Shown: piece after piece, positions 27,039 to 36,353 of the stretch
How positions within the stretch are numbered: the stretch's first letter is position 1
Layout: the number at the start of each line of letters is the position of its first letter
Origin: CAVTTH01 sp963737545
GTDB lineage: Bacteria; Verrucomicrobiota; Verrucomicrobiia; Chthoniobacterales; UBA10450
Assembly: GCA_963737545.1 (NCBI GenBank)
Contig: CAVTTH010000003.1
Span: 868,001-932,000 of the forward strand
DNA: 64,000 bases
Direction of reading: 5' to 3'
Program-made: the position numbers and the translations under genes
Notes under the pieces: model-generated
Seen by the model: only the letters and a program-made list of their open reading frames with translations
What the model was told of the DNA's origin: nothing
The model's database searches: none

Positions 27039-27845
27039 CTAAGGCAGCGTTTCTGGATCGCGATCCAGAATTCGCTTAAGATGAAGCATCGGGCTCTGGC
27101 TGACGCGCATGATTCCCTGATGGGGTTTGTCAAGATCCAGCACCACGTAGATGGTCCCGCAAAGCAGTAAAGTCACCGTGATTCGTGCCGGAAGGCCGCG
27201 ATGGTTTCCTAGTCCGCCGAAAAATCCGATGGCGCCCATGGCAGTAAGCGCACCGAATAAGAGGAGCCAGATGACCGGATCGGGAACGCGGCTCTCCCAG
27301 GAAAATATTCGTTCGCGGTAGATCGACATCGCATCGACCAATCCTTCGAACATGTCGTTGGCTTGCAATGACGATCGACTTTCCGGCGCGGCCTTAACGA
27401 CCTGCCACATTTCCTGGTGAATCCTTTCAGATCGAGCCGTGGTTGCCGCAGTTTCCTTGTCGGTGGTGTCGCGGTGGAGGAGCGCAATTTGCGCGCGTAA
27501 GTCCACATATTCACGAAGCAGCTGTTTGAACTTCTTGCGCGAGGCATCCGGAAGGAGATCGCTTTGCAGGTAAAGACCGCCGAGCACATTCGCATCGCTT
27601 ACTACTAGTTTGCGGCGTGTGTTGTAACGATCCGCCGACATGGCGAAGGTGAACGAAAGCAGCAAAGCGAGCAGCCCCAGCACCGAACCGAGGATCGCCC
27701 GGATGTGTCCAATGCGGGCCTCATCCGTGCGTGGGTGCCAGCGTCGCCCTAGGCGACAACCAATTTCTCCCGTCAGCGCCGTCCCGACCAACAGCGCAAG
27801 GACGACCCAGATAGAATTCTGCTCATAAAGCCAGCTTAAATTCAT
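27039..27845 (-). CDS. DUF4239 membrane protein (bestrophin-like)
   Basis: 268 residues. Two N-terminal helices (SIWVVLALLVGTALTGEIGC, then ILGSVLGLLALLLSFTFAMS), a cytosolic or periplasmic helical middle with Arg/Glu-rich stretches, and two C-terminal helices, ending with the signature VVLDLDKPHQGIMRVSQSPM. This layout is that of DUF4239 proteins, which are distantly compared with bestrophin anion channels. Function not established. It is first of three tightly linked genes with the K+ channel and lipase, 34 bases after the large repeat protein, and the coupling to a channel gene hints at ion handling. Confidence 0.8.
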   Translation of the reverse strand: MNLSWLYEQNSIWVVLALLVGTALTGEIGCRLGRRWHPRTDEARIGHIRAILGSVLGLLALLLSFTFAMSADRYNTRRKLVVSDANVLGGLYLQSDLLPDASRKKFKQLLREYVDLRAQIALLHRDTTDKETAATTARSERIHQEMWQVVKAAPESRSSLQANDMFEGLVDAMSIYRERIFSWESRVPDPVIWLLLFGALTAMGAIGFFGGLGNHRGLPARITVTLLLCGTIYVVLDLDKPHQGIMRVSQSPMLHLKRILDRDPETLP

Positions 27846-27879
27846 CGCCGGCTTGTTACGGCAATTCGTTGCTCATACT

Positions 27880-30195
27880 TTAGCGCCGCCGGCCGCCGCC
27901 GAAGCTACGTCCACCGCCACCAAAACGGTCACCGCCCCCACCCCATCCTCCTCCGCCCCGCTGGAAGCCCTCGAAACGCTGGCTCTCAGATTCTCCCCGG
28001 CTGCGGTTCTGGAAATCCCGATCCACATCGCCTGCTCCCGAACTCCGAGCTTGATACGAATGTTGAGCACTCTGCGTGCGTTGCTCGGCGCCGGAGTTTT
28101 GGTAGCTTTGCCTTTGTTCCTGAGCATTCTTCGAACTGTTTACCGAGTTCCAGTTGCCGTTGTCGTACCAACTCCAGCCGTTACCGGTATTCTTGTAAAC
28201 GTTGCCATCGTGAGCGGCGTACATGTTGCCGCTGGAGGTCTTGGCCACGGCGCTGTTCCCGTATTTGGTGGAAGAAGCGGCGGCGGCTCCGCCCTTTGAG
28301 CCTTGCGCGGTCGCGACTGTTCCATTCGCATTGGAATAATGCTGGGTATAGGCGGACCTGTTACCATTGGATACGACCGATTGGCCCCACGACCCATACG
28401 GACTCGAGCCCTGCCTGGTGGCCGCATAGTTGCCGGTATAGGGATTGTAGGCCTGGCCGGCGCTGCGACTTCCGTACGGACCGTAGGCAGTGGCGCCGCG
28501 AGCATACGTCCCGGTATAAGGATTGTAGGCGGCGCCCGCCGCGGCCCCTGCGTAAGGGCCGTAAACCCCGTGCGCAACGCCGTAGGCGCCGGTGTAAGTA
28601 TTATAGTACGCACCTACGCCATAGGTGCACGGGTATGGATGGTAATATGGATATCCGGCAACTGCGTAACCGTAGTAAGGTGGATAGTAGTAGCCAGTGC
28701 CACTGGCAAGGATCGCTCCCACAGCAGCGCCAGCTATGAAAGTACCAAAATAGCCTGCCGTGTAACTCGATTCGATAGTTCCTTCTGGCGTCGTGGACTG
28801 GGTAACATAGGTAACGTTGTAAACGGGCGAGCTGGGCGGAATCGTGTAGATCTCCTTTGGGACTGACTTAGCCGTAGTCCATGGCCCCGTCGCGTTCGGA
28901 GACATAAACCATACACCTTGCAGGCAAAGATAGTAAGCATCGCCGTCCTTGATAACCTTATCCGGAGTATTGACCGCGTATTCGAGTGATGTCCCTTCGA
29001 TCGGCTTAAACTCCGGATTTCCGTTGTAGGCGACTTTCGCCTGTTCCGCGGCCTTCGGATCGACTACCGCGGTGGTCGGAATCTGGGCCATCAGCACAGC
29101 GTCTTTTGCCTCTTCCGTCCCGGGAACGGACACAAGCACTCGCGCCGCGGGATTGTTCTCCGGAATGTTTGCGAAATCAGGCGGTAAGTCCGGAGTCGCA
29201 TAAGTCCACGGACCTTTCAGATCGGTTGATTTGAACCAGCGGCCAGCCGCCAAGTAGTAGTGCTCTTGAGTCGGAGCGTAAACGAAGAGATCGGCGCCGG
29301 TGTTGGTCGCGAACGACAATTGAGTGCCGGGGATATTTGCGTAGGATGGCTGACCTTCGAACAGAATGACTTCAGCCGGCTTGTTCGAATAGAACACGGT
29401 GGGCGGCTTTCCTTTGGCCGAAGGAGTTAGAATCGGCTTCTTCATTTGCGCCCAGTTCGGCTCGTTGGCCACCTTGGTGAAATCCGCCGGCAGCTTCGGC
29501 ACCGGAGCCCAACCTCCTTCCATAGACGCTGACTTGAGCCACAGCTCGCCCGTAAACAAATAGTAATCCTTCGGAGCTTCCGTTCCAAAGAAAAGCGGGA
29601 AGTTCGAGTTCACAACGAAGCCGAGATGGGTCCCGGCGATATCCGCCCGCTGCGCTTCACCGTCCACGTTTAAGAGAATCGCTGGCGTGTAGCTGACAAA
29701 AATTGTGGGTGGATCATTCTGTACCTTAACAGTGGGGGGCGGAGTCTGTGATTTCGCCACACTCGCGACCAATCGGTCCAACGACATGGTAACGGTGTGG
29801 TTTGCGGGCAGGAAACTCCGGGCCACCTGATCCATTTTGCTCGCTTTCTCCGGGTCGAGCGAAGGGAAGTGAACTTCAGTGATCTTAAAGTTGGTGAGGA
29901 GGACACTGTGGTCGTCCACGTTCACGTCTGTATTGGCGCTCAACACGAGAACGCCAATAATTTCCTTTTGCCCCTTCGGAGTCAGGGAAAAGGCCATCCG
30001 GAAATCGAGCTGCTTGAAATCCTTCCAGTCGTCCACTTGGGGCTGGTAGTAGACGAGGCTTCCCTTTTCATTTGTTCGCTGGCGGGGCCAGCCTGGGTCT
30101 GGCACTGCGGAACTACTACCCTGTGATTGCGCGCCGGCGACATTGTTCGCGGAGAAGGCGCTGAGAGCAAAGAAGAGGACGATTGCGACTTTCAT
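27880..30195 (-). CDS. Exported multi-module protein with Tyr/Gly-rich tail (annotated as carbohydrate-binding V/XII-like in relatives)
   Basis: 771 residues from ATG 30195, where a signal peptide starts (MKVAIVLFFALSAFSANNVA). The frame is open further upstream but without protein character. Residues about 175-480 hold three related modules of about 90 residues, each with a strand such as VFYSNKPAEVILFEGQP, a middle strand near LSFATNTGADLFVY, and a closing Trp-x-Ser/Trp segment (GRWFKSTDLKGPWTYATP). A hydrophobic Gly stretch follows at about 535-560, then a tyrosine/asparagine/glycine-rich low-complexity tail (NPYTGTYARGATAYGPYGS), ending in a Gly/Arg-rich terminus. It looks like a secreted or surface protein. 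Substrate binding is unproven; the family name is from memory of similar annotations. Confidence 0.72.
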   Translation of the reverse strand: MKVAIVLFFALSAFSANNVAGAQSQGSSSAVPDPGWPRQRTNEKGSLVYYQPQVDDWKDFKQLDFRMAFSLTPKGQKEIIGVLVLSANTDVNVDDHSVLLTNFKITEVHFPSLDPEKASKMDQVARSFLPANHTVTMSLDRLVASVAKSQTPPPTVKVQNDPPTIFVSYTPAILLNVDGEAQRADIAGTHLGFVVNSNFPLFFGTEAPKDYYLFTGELWLKSASMEGGWAPVPKLPADFTKVANEPNWAQMKKPILTPSAKGKPPTVFYSNKPAEVILFEGQPSYANIPGTQLSFATNTGADLFVYAPTQEHYYLAAGRWFKSTDLKGPWTYATPDLPPDFANIPENNPAARVLVSVPGTEEAKDAVLMAQIPTTAVVDPKAAEQAKVAYNGNPEFKPIEGTSLEYAVNTPDKVIKDGDAYYLCLQGVWFMSPNATGPWTTAKSVPKEIYTIPPSSPVYNVTYVTQSTTPEGTIESSYTAGYFGTFIAGAAVGAILASGTGYYYPPYYGYAVAGYPYYHPYPCTYGVGAYYNTYTGAYGVAHGVYGPYAGAAAGAAYNPYTGTYARGATAYGPYGSRSAGQAYNPYTGNYAATRQGSSPYGSWGQSVVSNGNRSAYTQHYSNANGTVATAQGSKGGAAAASSTKYGNSAVAKTSSGNMYAAHDGNVYKNTGNGWSWYDNGNWNSVNSSKNAQEQRQSYQNSGAEQRTQSAQHSYQARSSGAGDVDRDFQNRSRGESESQRFEGFQRGGGGWGGGGDRFGGGGRSFGGGRRR

Positions 30196-30417
30196 GATAT
30201 TTTTGCTGTTGTCAGTGGCAGTGAATCTGGTTGGCACCGTTTTCCTGCCGCCTCGCCTGGAGACGATCGGTTCTACGACAATACATTTACCTATCATCGG
30301 ACATAGAACAACAAGGGGCTCCAAGAAAAATTGCCCTTCGTGCCAACAAGACATGATGAGAGACGGATTCGCCTATGGGACCAACGTCGTACATCCTAAG
30401 AAAGTGATCTTTGGTCT

Positions 30418-31608
30418 ATGACTTTTCTCGCAGCGACATTGGGACACGGCACACAGATCTTGATTTCGCTTTTCATCATCCTGGCTGCCGCCAAGTTGAT
30501 GGCCGAAATCTTCGAGCGATTTCAGCAGCCTGCGGTCGTGGGCGAAATTTTGGCCGGCGTGATTATCGGGCCCCAGGTTCTTGGATGGGTCAATCCATCG
30601 GAGATTACCGAAGCGCTGGCCGAGATCGGAGTGATGTTCCTGCTTTTCAATGTCGGTCTCGAAACCAAACCTGCCGCCATCGTGCGGGTCGGCAAAGTGG
30701 CGGTTGGCGTCGCTATGGCCGGCATCGTCGTTCCGTTGCTCGCCGGCTGGGCGTTCATGCGCGCGCACGGAAGCACGAATGTCGAAGCGCTCTTCGTCGG
30801 TACTGCTTTGGTTGCCACTTCGATTGGCATTACCGCGCGCGTGTTGTCTGGCCTCGGTGCCCTCGATACACTCGTTAGTCGAATCATTCTCGGCGCTGCC
30901 GTGATCGACGACATTCTGGGTCTGCTTGTTCTGGCGGTTGTGACCAGCTTTGCCGCCGGGGGCGTTAATTACGTCGAGATCAGCGTTACCGCACTAATGG
31001 TCATCGGCTTCACCGCACTCGTCACTTTTGTGGGTGCGCCCGTCCTTAATCGAATCGCGCCCAGGCTTAAGCAACTGCGCGTCAGCCACGCTTTCTTCCT
31101 CACGGCGCTGATTCTCTGCCTCGGACTCTCAGCGGCGGCGGCAGTCATTGGCATTGCCGCCATCATCGGCGCTTTTCTCGCGGGACTCGCTTTGGCCGAG
31201 GCGGCCGAAGACAACCACGCTCTGCACAAACAAGTAAGTGGGGTGACAGAATTCCTGGTTCCGTTTTTCCTTGTCTCGATCGGGATGAGACTTCGACTCG
31301 ATATCTTTCGTGATTCCTCCGCCTTGTACCTTTCCGGCGTGATCATCTTGATTGCCGTCCTCACCAAATTTCTCGGATGCGGCCTGGCGGCTCGGTCGCT
31401 CGGTTGGCGGGCAGCGAGCCAAATCGGTGTGGGCATGACTCCGCGCGGCGAAGTCGGCATCGTCGTCGCTCAGATCGGATTAGCCGTGGGCGTGCTCAGT
31501 GATTCTGTTTTCAGCGTTGTCTTGATCATGGCCGTGGCCACAACTTTGATCGCCCCACCACTGCTCAAGCTCCTGTTCAAAGGGGAGAAGCCCGCGGCTC
31601 AGTCGTGA
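30418..31608 (+). CDS. CPA2-family cation:proton antiporter (KefB-like)
   Basis: 396 residues and about 12-13 membrane helices. Typical CPA2 features are QQPAVVGEILAGVIIGPQVL in helix 2-3, MFLLFNVGLETKPAAIVRVG, and the ion-binding GAAVIDDILGLLVLAV with two adjacent Asp. It exchanges Na+ or K+ for H+ across the inner membrane. No C-terminal TrkA-N domain is present (it ends KGEKPAAQS), so it is the short form. Its ATG overlaps the TGA of a short upstream frame (CTATGA at 30417). Divergent from the exported repeat protein at 27880-30195, with a 222-base gap that must hold both promoters. Confidence 0.9.
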   Translation: MTFLAATLGHGTQILISLFIILAAAKLMAEIFERFQQPAVVGEILAGVIIGPQVLGWVNPSEITEALAEIGVMFLLFNVGLETKPAAIVRVGKVAVGVAMAGIVVPLLAGWAFMRAHGSTNVEALFVGTALVATSIGITARVLSGLGALDTLVSRIILGAAVIDDILGLLVLAVVTSFAAGGVNYVEISVTALMVIGFTALVTFVGAPVLNRIAPRLKQLRVSHAFFLTALILCLGLSAAAAVIGIAAIIGAFLAGLALAEAAEDNHALHKQVSGVTEFLVPFFLVSIGMRLRLDIFRDSSALYLSGVIILIAVLTKFLGCGLAARSLGWRAASQIGVGMTPRGEVGIVVAQIGLAVGVLSDSVFSVVLIMAVATTLIAPPLLKLLFKGEKPAAQS

Positions 31609-31699
31609 TTCCGCTCAGCCCAGCGGTGACAGGGAGATTGACGTGACGCTCTTGGGGAAATACTATTGGAAGAAGAAAATCGTGAAACGAGGAACCAGA

Positions 31700-32722
31700 A
31701 TGAAAAGATTCATTGCCGTATTACTAGGCTGCTCCCTTGCGTTCGCCGTTGGCGTCCGAGCGGAACAGGAGAACCCGAACAATCCGAAGAAAAAAAAGGC
31801 GGTACAACAAACGACGGCAGTCCCGAAGCAGCAATTCACACCTAAGCAGCACACTGTCCCAAACACCCATGTGCAGGGGGTAAACGCTCACCACAACGTC
31901 AGCACGGTGCCGAACAATGCGAAGATCCACAACGCCAACGTGTCGAAGCAGCAATTCCACAAGGGAACCGCTGTTCAGACAAACAAGGTACCTGTGGTGG
32001 AGTCAACCAACGTCCCTGCGGTTCAGTCGAACAAGTTGGTTCCCGCGGTTCAGAAAAACAAGTTGCCTGCCGTTCAGACAACCAAGGTGCCCTCGGTTCA
32101 GCCCGACCAGGCGCATGCAGTTGGGGCGAACAAGTTGGTGCCCGCGGTTCAGAAGAACAAGGTGCCTGGGGTTCAGACAAACCAGTTGCCTGGGGTTCAG
32201 GCCAACCAGTTTCAGGGAAACAAGCAGAAGTTTCACATGCAGCATCAGAATTTCCACGCGAAACCGAACCCGGCAGTGGCCAGCGCAACGTTCAATCAAC
32301 ACTACCGCATTAATGGCGCCCAAAATTGGAATGGCGCCCATTACGCAGCTTTTAGATCATATCATCCCCAATGGCATAACCGGAACTGGTGGCACTCGCA
32401 TCACAACCACATCGTCTTGATCGGCGGCGGGTGGTACTTCTGGAATGCTGGATATTGGTATCCGGCCTGGGGCTACGATACATCTGCGGCCTATTACCCA
32501 TACGATGGGCCAATTTACGCCGGCCAAAGCGTTACTCCGCTCGATCAGGTTATTGCCGATGTGCAGGCGGCCTTGCAGGAGCAGGGTTACTACAGCGGGG
32601 AAGTGGATGGTCTGCTCGGCCCGCTGACGCAACAGGCGTTGGCTGAATATCAGGCCGCGCAGGGTCTCGACCAGACCGCTGCGATCGATCAGCCGACGTT
32701 GGAGTCGCTCGGGCTGGGCTAA
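31700..32722 (+). CDS. Exported repeat protein with C-terminal peptidoglycan-binding domain
   Basis: 340 residues. The start at 31700 is set by GAGGA 7 bases upstream and a signal peptide (MKRFIAVLLGCSLAFAVGVR). Residues about 25-185 are low complexity, Asn/Gln/Val/Lys-rich, with degenerate repeats of the form VPAVQ(K/T)NKLPAVQTTKVPSVQ, about ten units of 7-11 residues. A Trp/His/Tyr-rich stretch (HPQWHNRNWWHSHHNH) follows, then a PG_binding_1 domain (DVQAALQEQGYYSGEVDGLL, LTQQALAEYQAAQGLDQT). It probably attaches to the cell wall with its repeat region exposed. Function of the repeat region unknown. Confidence 0.85.
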   Translation: MKRFIAVLLGCSLAFAVGVRAEQENPNNPKKKKAVQQTTAVPKQQFTPKQHTVPNTHVQGVNAHHNVSTVPNNAKIHNANVSKQQFHKGTAVQTNKVPVVESTNVPAVQSNKLVPAVQKNKLPAVQTTKVPSVQPDQAHAVGANKLVPAVQKNKVPGVQTNQLPGVQANQFQGNKQKFHMQHQNFHAKPNPAVASATFNQHYRINGAQNWNGAHYAAFRSYHPQWHNRNWWHSHHNHIVLIGGGWYFWNAGYWYPAWGYDTSAAYYPYDGPIYAGQSVTPLDQVIADVQAALQEQGYYSGEVDGLLGPLTQQALAEYQAAQGLDQTAAIDQPTLESLGLG

Positions 32723-32768
32723 CGGGGCGCTCGCTTACCTTACAATGCGGCGGTTCGGGTGCCATTGA

Positions 32769-33134
32769 TCACCAGTGATCAAAGCACCCACGTACCGTGT
32801 TAAAGTCGTGGAAGACGACGAAATCGTTCGATGGCCGATCCGGCTTTGCTGCAACGACCCGTTCACACGTCGTTTCGGTTCTCCAATTCAGCCGCTCGAG
32901 CTCGTCGCGATCAATTCGTCGGTTCTGCGTCTTGCGGAGACACCAAACCGCGATCGCCCCTAAACCAGCTGCTACCAGCAGCGAAACGCTCCGGATAAGG
33001 AGGCCAGAAAGAAAGGCCCCCGCGAGAACGCCGATTGCGACATGCATCAGCATCTTCGTAGGCAGCAATCGCTGATAAAACCGAGTCGACTGCTCGGTCA
33101 GGTAACGACCCGCTGCTCCAATCCTCCTTCGCAT
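32769..33134 (-). CDS. Small putative membrane protein, unknown
   Basis: 121 residues. Two adjacent hydrophobic stretches (MLMHVAIGVLAGAFLSGLLI and SVSLLVAAGLGAIAVWCLRK) follow an Arg-rich N-terminus; the C-terminus is polar. An AGGAGG sits just inside the reading frame, so the true start may be a little downstream. No family recognised. The gene lies alone between the peptidoglycan-binding protein and the repeat protein. Coding is supported by the clear membrane pattern but not by any homologue. Confidence 0.45.
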   Translation of the reverse strand: MRRRIGAAGRYLTEQSTRFYQRLLPTKMLMHVAIGVLAGAFLSGLLIRSVSLLVAAGLGAIAVWCLRKTQNRRIDRDELERLNWRTETTCERVVAAKPDRPSNDFVVFHDFNTVRGCFDHW

Positions 33135-33212
33135 ATCAACTAATGCTGCGAATTCCGTGCCAACTCGCGATACTCCTTCGCTCCGGCTCCCTCCGATTTC
33201 TGAATTCCGGCG

Positions 33213-34466
33213 TCACGGGTAACGAATGTAGCCGTGATACACGTTGTCATTAGTCACATACCATCCGGTGAGAACCCCGAGCTGGTTGATTGGCCCGATA
33301 AAAGTGCCCTGATTTGGCCCCGTCCCGGCGCACGGAACATCGAAAGTAGTGATGTGGCCGTGGAGATCGCGCACGAACCCGTGAGCCACCGTGTTCGCGT
33401 CATTGTACCAGCCATCGATCACTCCAAATTCGTTGATGTTCTGCCCGATGGTGCCCTGGCCAGGTCCCGTGCCCGCGCCCGCGACGTCGAACGTGGTGAT
33501 ATGGCCATCGTAAGAACGCACATAGCCGTGATACACATTGTTTCCATCCAGGTAATATCCGAGAACGGTTCCTAACAGGTTGATGCCTCCGCTGTTTGTG
33601 CCTTGTCCGGAACCGGTCCCCGAACCCGGAACGTCGAACGTAGTGATCGTGCCGTTGTGAGAACGGACGTAGCCGTGAATCACGCGGTTCGCGTCAATCA
33701 CGCCTCCATCGATTGCCCCAAACTGGTTGAGACCGTCTGCGCCCGCGGTAATGGTGCCCTCGAAAAAGTCTGTGCCGCCGCCGGGCGCATCGAAGGCGGT
33801 GATGGTGCCGTTGGCCGCACGCACGAAGCCATGATACGCGCTGTTCCCGTCCTGGTAGTTTCCTGCAATTGTCCCGGCGATGTTGATGTTATACGCCTGT
33901 GTCCCTTGATGGTCTCCGGTGCCCGCGCCGGGAACGTCGAACGTCGTATAGGTGCCGTTGTGAGTTCGCAGAAAGCCATGATACACATTGCTCGCGTCCT
34001 GGTAGAATCCCACAATGTCCCCTTGGAGATTGATGGCCGTACAGGTGGTACCCTGGCCGAAACCGGTTCCCGCACCTGGAGCATCAATCGTGGTGAAAAC
34101 GCCGTTCGGTGAGCGCAGGAAACCGTGATAAACAGTCTCGTCGGTAATGAAAACTCCCGCCACCGCGCCCGACAGATTGATAGCCTGCCCGAACGTTCCC
34201 GCGAGGGTGCCCATGGTGCCCGCGCCCGGAGCGTCAAAAGTAACTATCGTCGGCATATGATTATGGTCTGCCGAATCCGCCTTAGACGACTGAGCCGGAT
34301 GATCTCCTTTCATGCCGGGTAGAGCGCCGCTCAGGGTGTTGGCGCCGGCATTAATTGCCATCGAGGAAAGCGTCAGAGCGACGAGCGCGACGAGCAGAAA
34401 ACCGTAGCGCCGACGCAGCGGATTGTTGGAATCTTCAAGGTGAGGAGTTGTCATTTTTGGTTTCAT
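33213..34466 (-). CDS. Exported beta-repeat protein with seven ~48-residue repeats
   Basis: 417 residues. An N-terminal helix (FLLVALVALTLSSMAINAGA) serves as signal or anchor. From about residue 75 the protein is built of seven repeats of about 46-50 residues, each with TTFDVPGAGTG, GQGT, an IN..G.I.G strand, and VYHGFVR..(N/D)G. The repeats resemble HAF/beta-propeller-type extracellular repeats, and seven blades would suit a closed propeller. The final blade stops at YHGYIRYP. Probably a surface or secreted protein. Such repeats are frequent in Acidobacteria and Verrucomicrobia, with no known activity. Confidence 0.75.
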   Translation of the reverse strand: MKPKMTTPHLEDSNNPLRRRYGFLLVALVALTLSSMAINAGANTLSGALPGMKGDHPAQSSKADSADHNHMPTIVTFDAPGAGTMGTLAGTFGQAINLSGAVAGVFITDETVYHGFLRSPNGVFTTIDAPGAGTGFGQGTTCTAINLQGDIVGFYQDASNVYHGFLRTHNGTYTTFDVPGAGTGDHQGTQAYNINIAGTIAGNYQDGNSAYHGFVRAANGTITAFDAPGGGTDFFEGTITAGADGLNQFGAIDGGVIDANRVIHGYVRSHNGTITTFDVPGSGTGSGQGTNSGGINLLGTVLGYYLDGNNVYHGYVRSYDGHITTFDVAGAGTGPGQGTIGQNINEFGVIDGWYNDANTVAHGFVRDLHGHITTFDVPCAGTGPNQGTFIGPINQLGVLTGWYVTNDNVYHGYIRYP

Positions 34467-34553
34467 AACTTGTTATTAGTTGCAGCGTTAATCGTGCCCG
34501 AGGGTGGAACCCCTGTCGGCGCAGTATAACGTCGTTTCCTGCAATGCATATTC

Positions 34554-36257
34554 GTGATTCGCTCTTTCGAGCGGCCCTGGTTGCCTTTTCAGCCTTTTCT
34601 CTCGATTTCCTTGGGAGTTCCGGATAATGCTTGCGCTGTCGTGGCTCGCGCTCGCTCTTCCTCGAACAAACTATTCGTCGCGCGGGCGGCGTCCGAATTC
34701 CGCAGGCGGTTGCGCTGCTTTCTTGGTGGGCTCGTAGTCGTGCTTTGCTCGGCGGGTTCAGCGGGCGCCGGCGGCGTCACCGTCATCACGCATGGTTTCA
34801 ATTCGAATGTGACCGACTGGATCATTCCGATGGCGGGAGAAGTCGGCGGGTATCCAGGATTTCCGGGGACCACCTATAGTTGCTACGAGATTTCCATCAC
34901 TCGAAATGGCTCCGGACAATACGTTGCCGCGGCCACCTTCCTCAGCGGAACGCTTCCGCTGCTAACCGACTCCGGAGAGATTGTGGTGAAGTTGGATTGG
35001 TCCACGGTCTCGAGCATTGGCGGGGCTTCCTCCACGCAGGTGGCCCAGGCGACGGTGAACGCATTGCTGGATACGAATCTTATTCCGGAGATGGGTGGGC
35101 GGCCGCTAGTCGAGATGCCCTTGCATCTGATCGGTCACAGTCGCGGCGGCTCCGTCATCACGGAGATGGCGCGTCTCCTCGGTGCGCAGGGCACCTGGGT
35201 GGACCAGGTGACGACGCTCGATCCACGGCCAGTGGCGGCGTTTGGCGACGCGGCCGTGACGAGTTGGGCGAACGTACTCTTCGCCGACAATTTTTGGCAG
35301 ACGATGGGCGACGGCATCATCGTGCCTAACGGGCAATCGGTCTTCGGGGCCTACAATCGCAAGCTGCTCGATTTGAACGGCGGGTACTCATCGAGCCACA
35401 GCGATGTCCATCTTTGGTATCACGGCACGATCGATCTGGCGACGCCCACGAGCGACACGCAGGCGACCATCACCGCGACTCAGCGCAGCACGTGGTGGAC
35501 GTCGATCGAAATGGCGGGCGCGGCGGCCGGGTTTCTTTACAGCTTGATCGGCGGAGGTGATCGGCTCAGCAACCTCGAGCCCGCCGGCATGGGGAACGGA
35601 AGGATCAACGACGGCTTCAACAAGAATTGGGATCTGGGCGGTGGCACCGGAGCCAATCGCACGGCACTGCCGGCGGATGCGGGCTTGTGGCCGAATGCCA
35701 TTCGTTTTCTGCTCGCGACAAACTCCATCCCCGCCGGCGAGTCGTTTGACGCCACTCTCTACCATCAAGCGGGAGCAAGCGCGGCCGGGGAAATCGGGCT
35801 CGGGATTTTTCTGGATCTGGATTTCAATCCCTACAACGGAAATGAGATCGAAGTGGATGACGAGATGCTGCCGAGAACAGGAACGAATGCGGTTTCGCTC
35901 GACACGCTAAATGCAACCGTCGATGCGGCCGCCGTCCCGCCCGGTAGTTATGCGGTTTGCGCGCGACTGAATGACGGCGCACGCACGCGCTACCTCTATG
36001 CTCCGCAACTGCTCGTCGTCACGACCAGTCAGGAGGCGCCGTTTATCGACGCAGACTCACTTACGCTTAGTGGCGGCGTCATGTACTTCAACGTGCACGG
36101 CTTCCTAGACCAGGAAGTAACTGTCATGGCGTCGAGCGACCTGATAAATTGGGTTCCCCTGCAAACGCATACGTTTACTGGAACGATCTGGAAGTTTGTC
36201 GACCCGGACGCAGGCAATTTCACCAAACGTTTCTATCAGGCAGTGCTTGTTCCGTAG
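34554..36257 (+). CDS. Secreted alpha/beta-hydrolase-like protein with C-terminal beta domains
   Basis: 567 residues from a GTG; a signal-like helix is at about 58-75 (FLGGLVVVLCSAGSAGAGG), so the true start may lie further in. GVTVITHGFNSNVTDW is the oxyanion strand, LHLIGHSRGGSVITEMARLL the nucleophile elbow with Ser, and TTLDPRPVAAFGD carries the acidic residue, all lipase-like. The C-terminal about 250 residues are beta-rich, including an Asp-rich segment (DLDFNPYNGNEIEVDDEM) that could bind Ca2+, and end in a typical verrucomicrobial terminal domain (ASSDLINWVPLQTHTFTG). No PEP-CTERM tail. Substrate unknown. Confidence 0.72.
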   Translation: MIRSFERPWLPFQPFLSISLGVPDNACAVVARARSSSNKLFVARAASEFRRRLRCFLGGLVVVLCSAGSAGAGGVTVITHGFNSNVTDWIIPMAGEVGGYPGFPGTTYSCYEISITRNGSGQYVAAATFLSGTLPLLTDSGEIVVKLDWSTVSSIGGASSTQVAQATVNALLDTNLIPEMGGRPLVEMPLHLIGHSRGGSVITEMARLLGAQGTWVDQVTTLDPRPVAAFGDAAVTSWANVLFADNFWQTMGDGIIVPNGQSVFGAYNRKLLDLNGGYSSSHSDVHLWYHGTIDLATPTSDTQATITATQRSTWWTSIEMAGAAAGFLYSLIGGGDRLSNLEPAGMGNGRINDGFNKNWDLGGGTGANRTALPADAGLWPNAIRFLLATNSIPAGESFDATLYHQAGASAAGEIGLGIFLDLDFNPYNGNEIEVDDEMLPRTGTNAVSLDTLNATVDAAAVPPGSYAVCARLNDGARTRYLYAPQLLVVTTSQEAPFIDADSLTLSGGVMYFNVHGFLDQEVTVMASSDLINWVPLQTHTFTGTIWKFVDPDAGNFTKRFYQAVLVP

Positions 36258-36282
36258 GCGGCGCGCTGTCTTCTTGCATAAT

Positions 36283-36352
36283 GTAGCTGCCGCCGTCTCT
36301 GGCGGCAGGAGTTGCGTGAAGTCCAGGAGAGGGTCGACCCTGGACTACCGAT
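36283..36352. repeat. Small inverted repeats between two genes
   Basis: GCCGCCGTCTCTGGCGGC and, a few bases on, GTCCAGG ... CCTGGAC form two hairpins. Such short palindromes recur across the window and may mark transcript ends of the converging hydrolase and sthA genes. Confidence 0.45.
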
Positions 36353-36353
36353 C

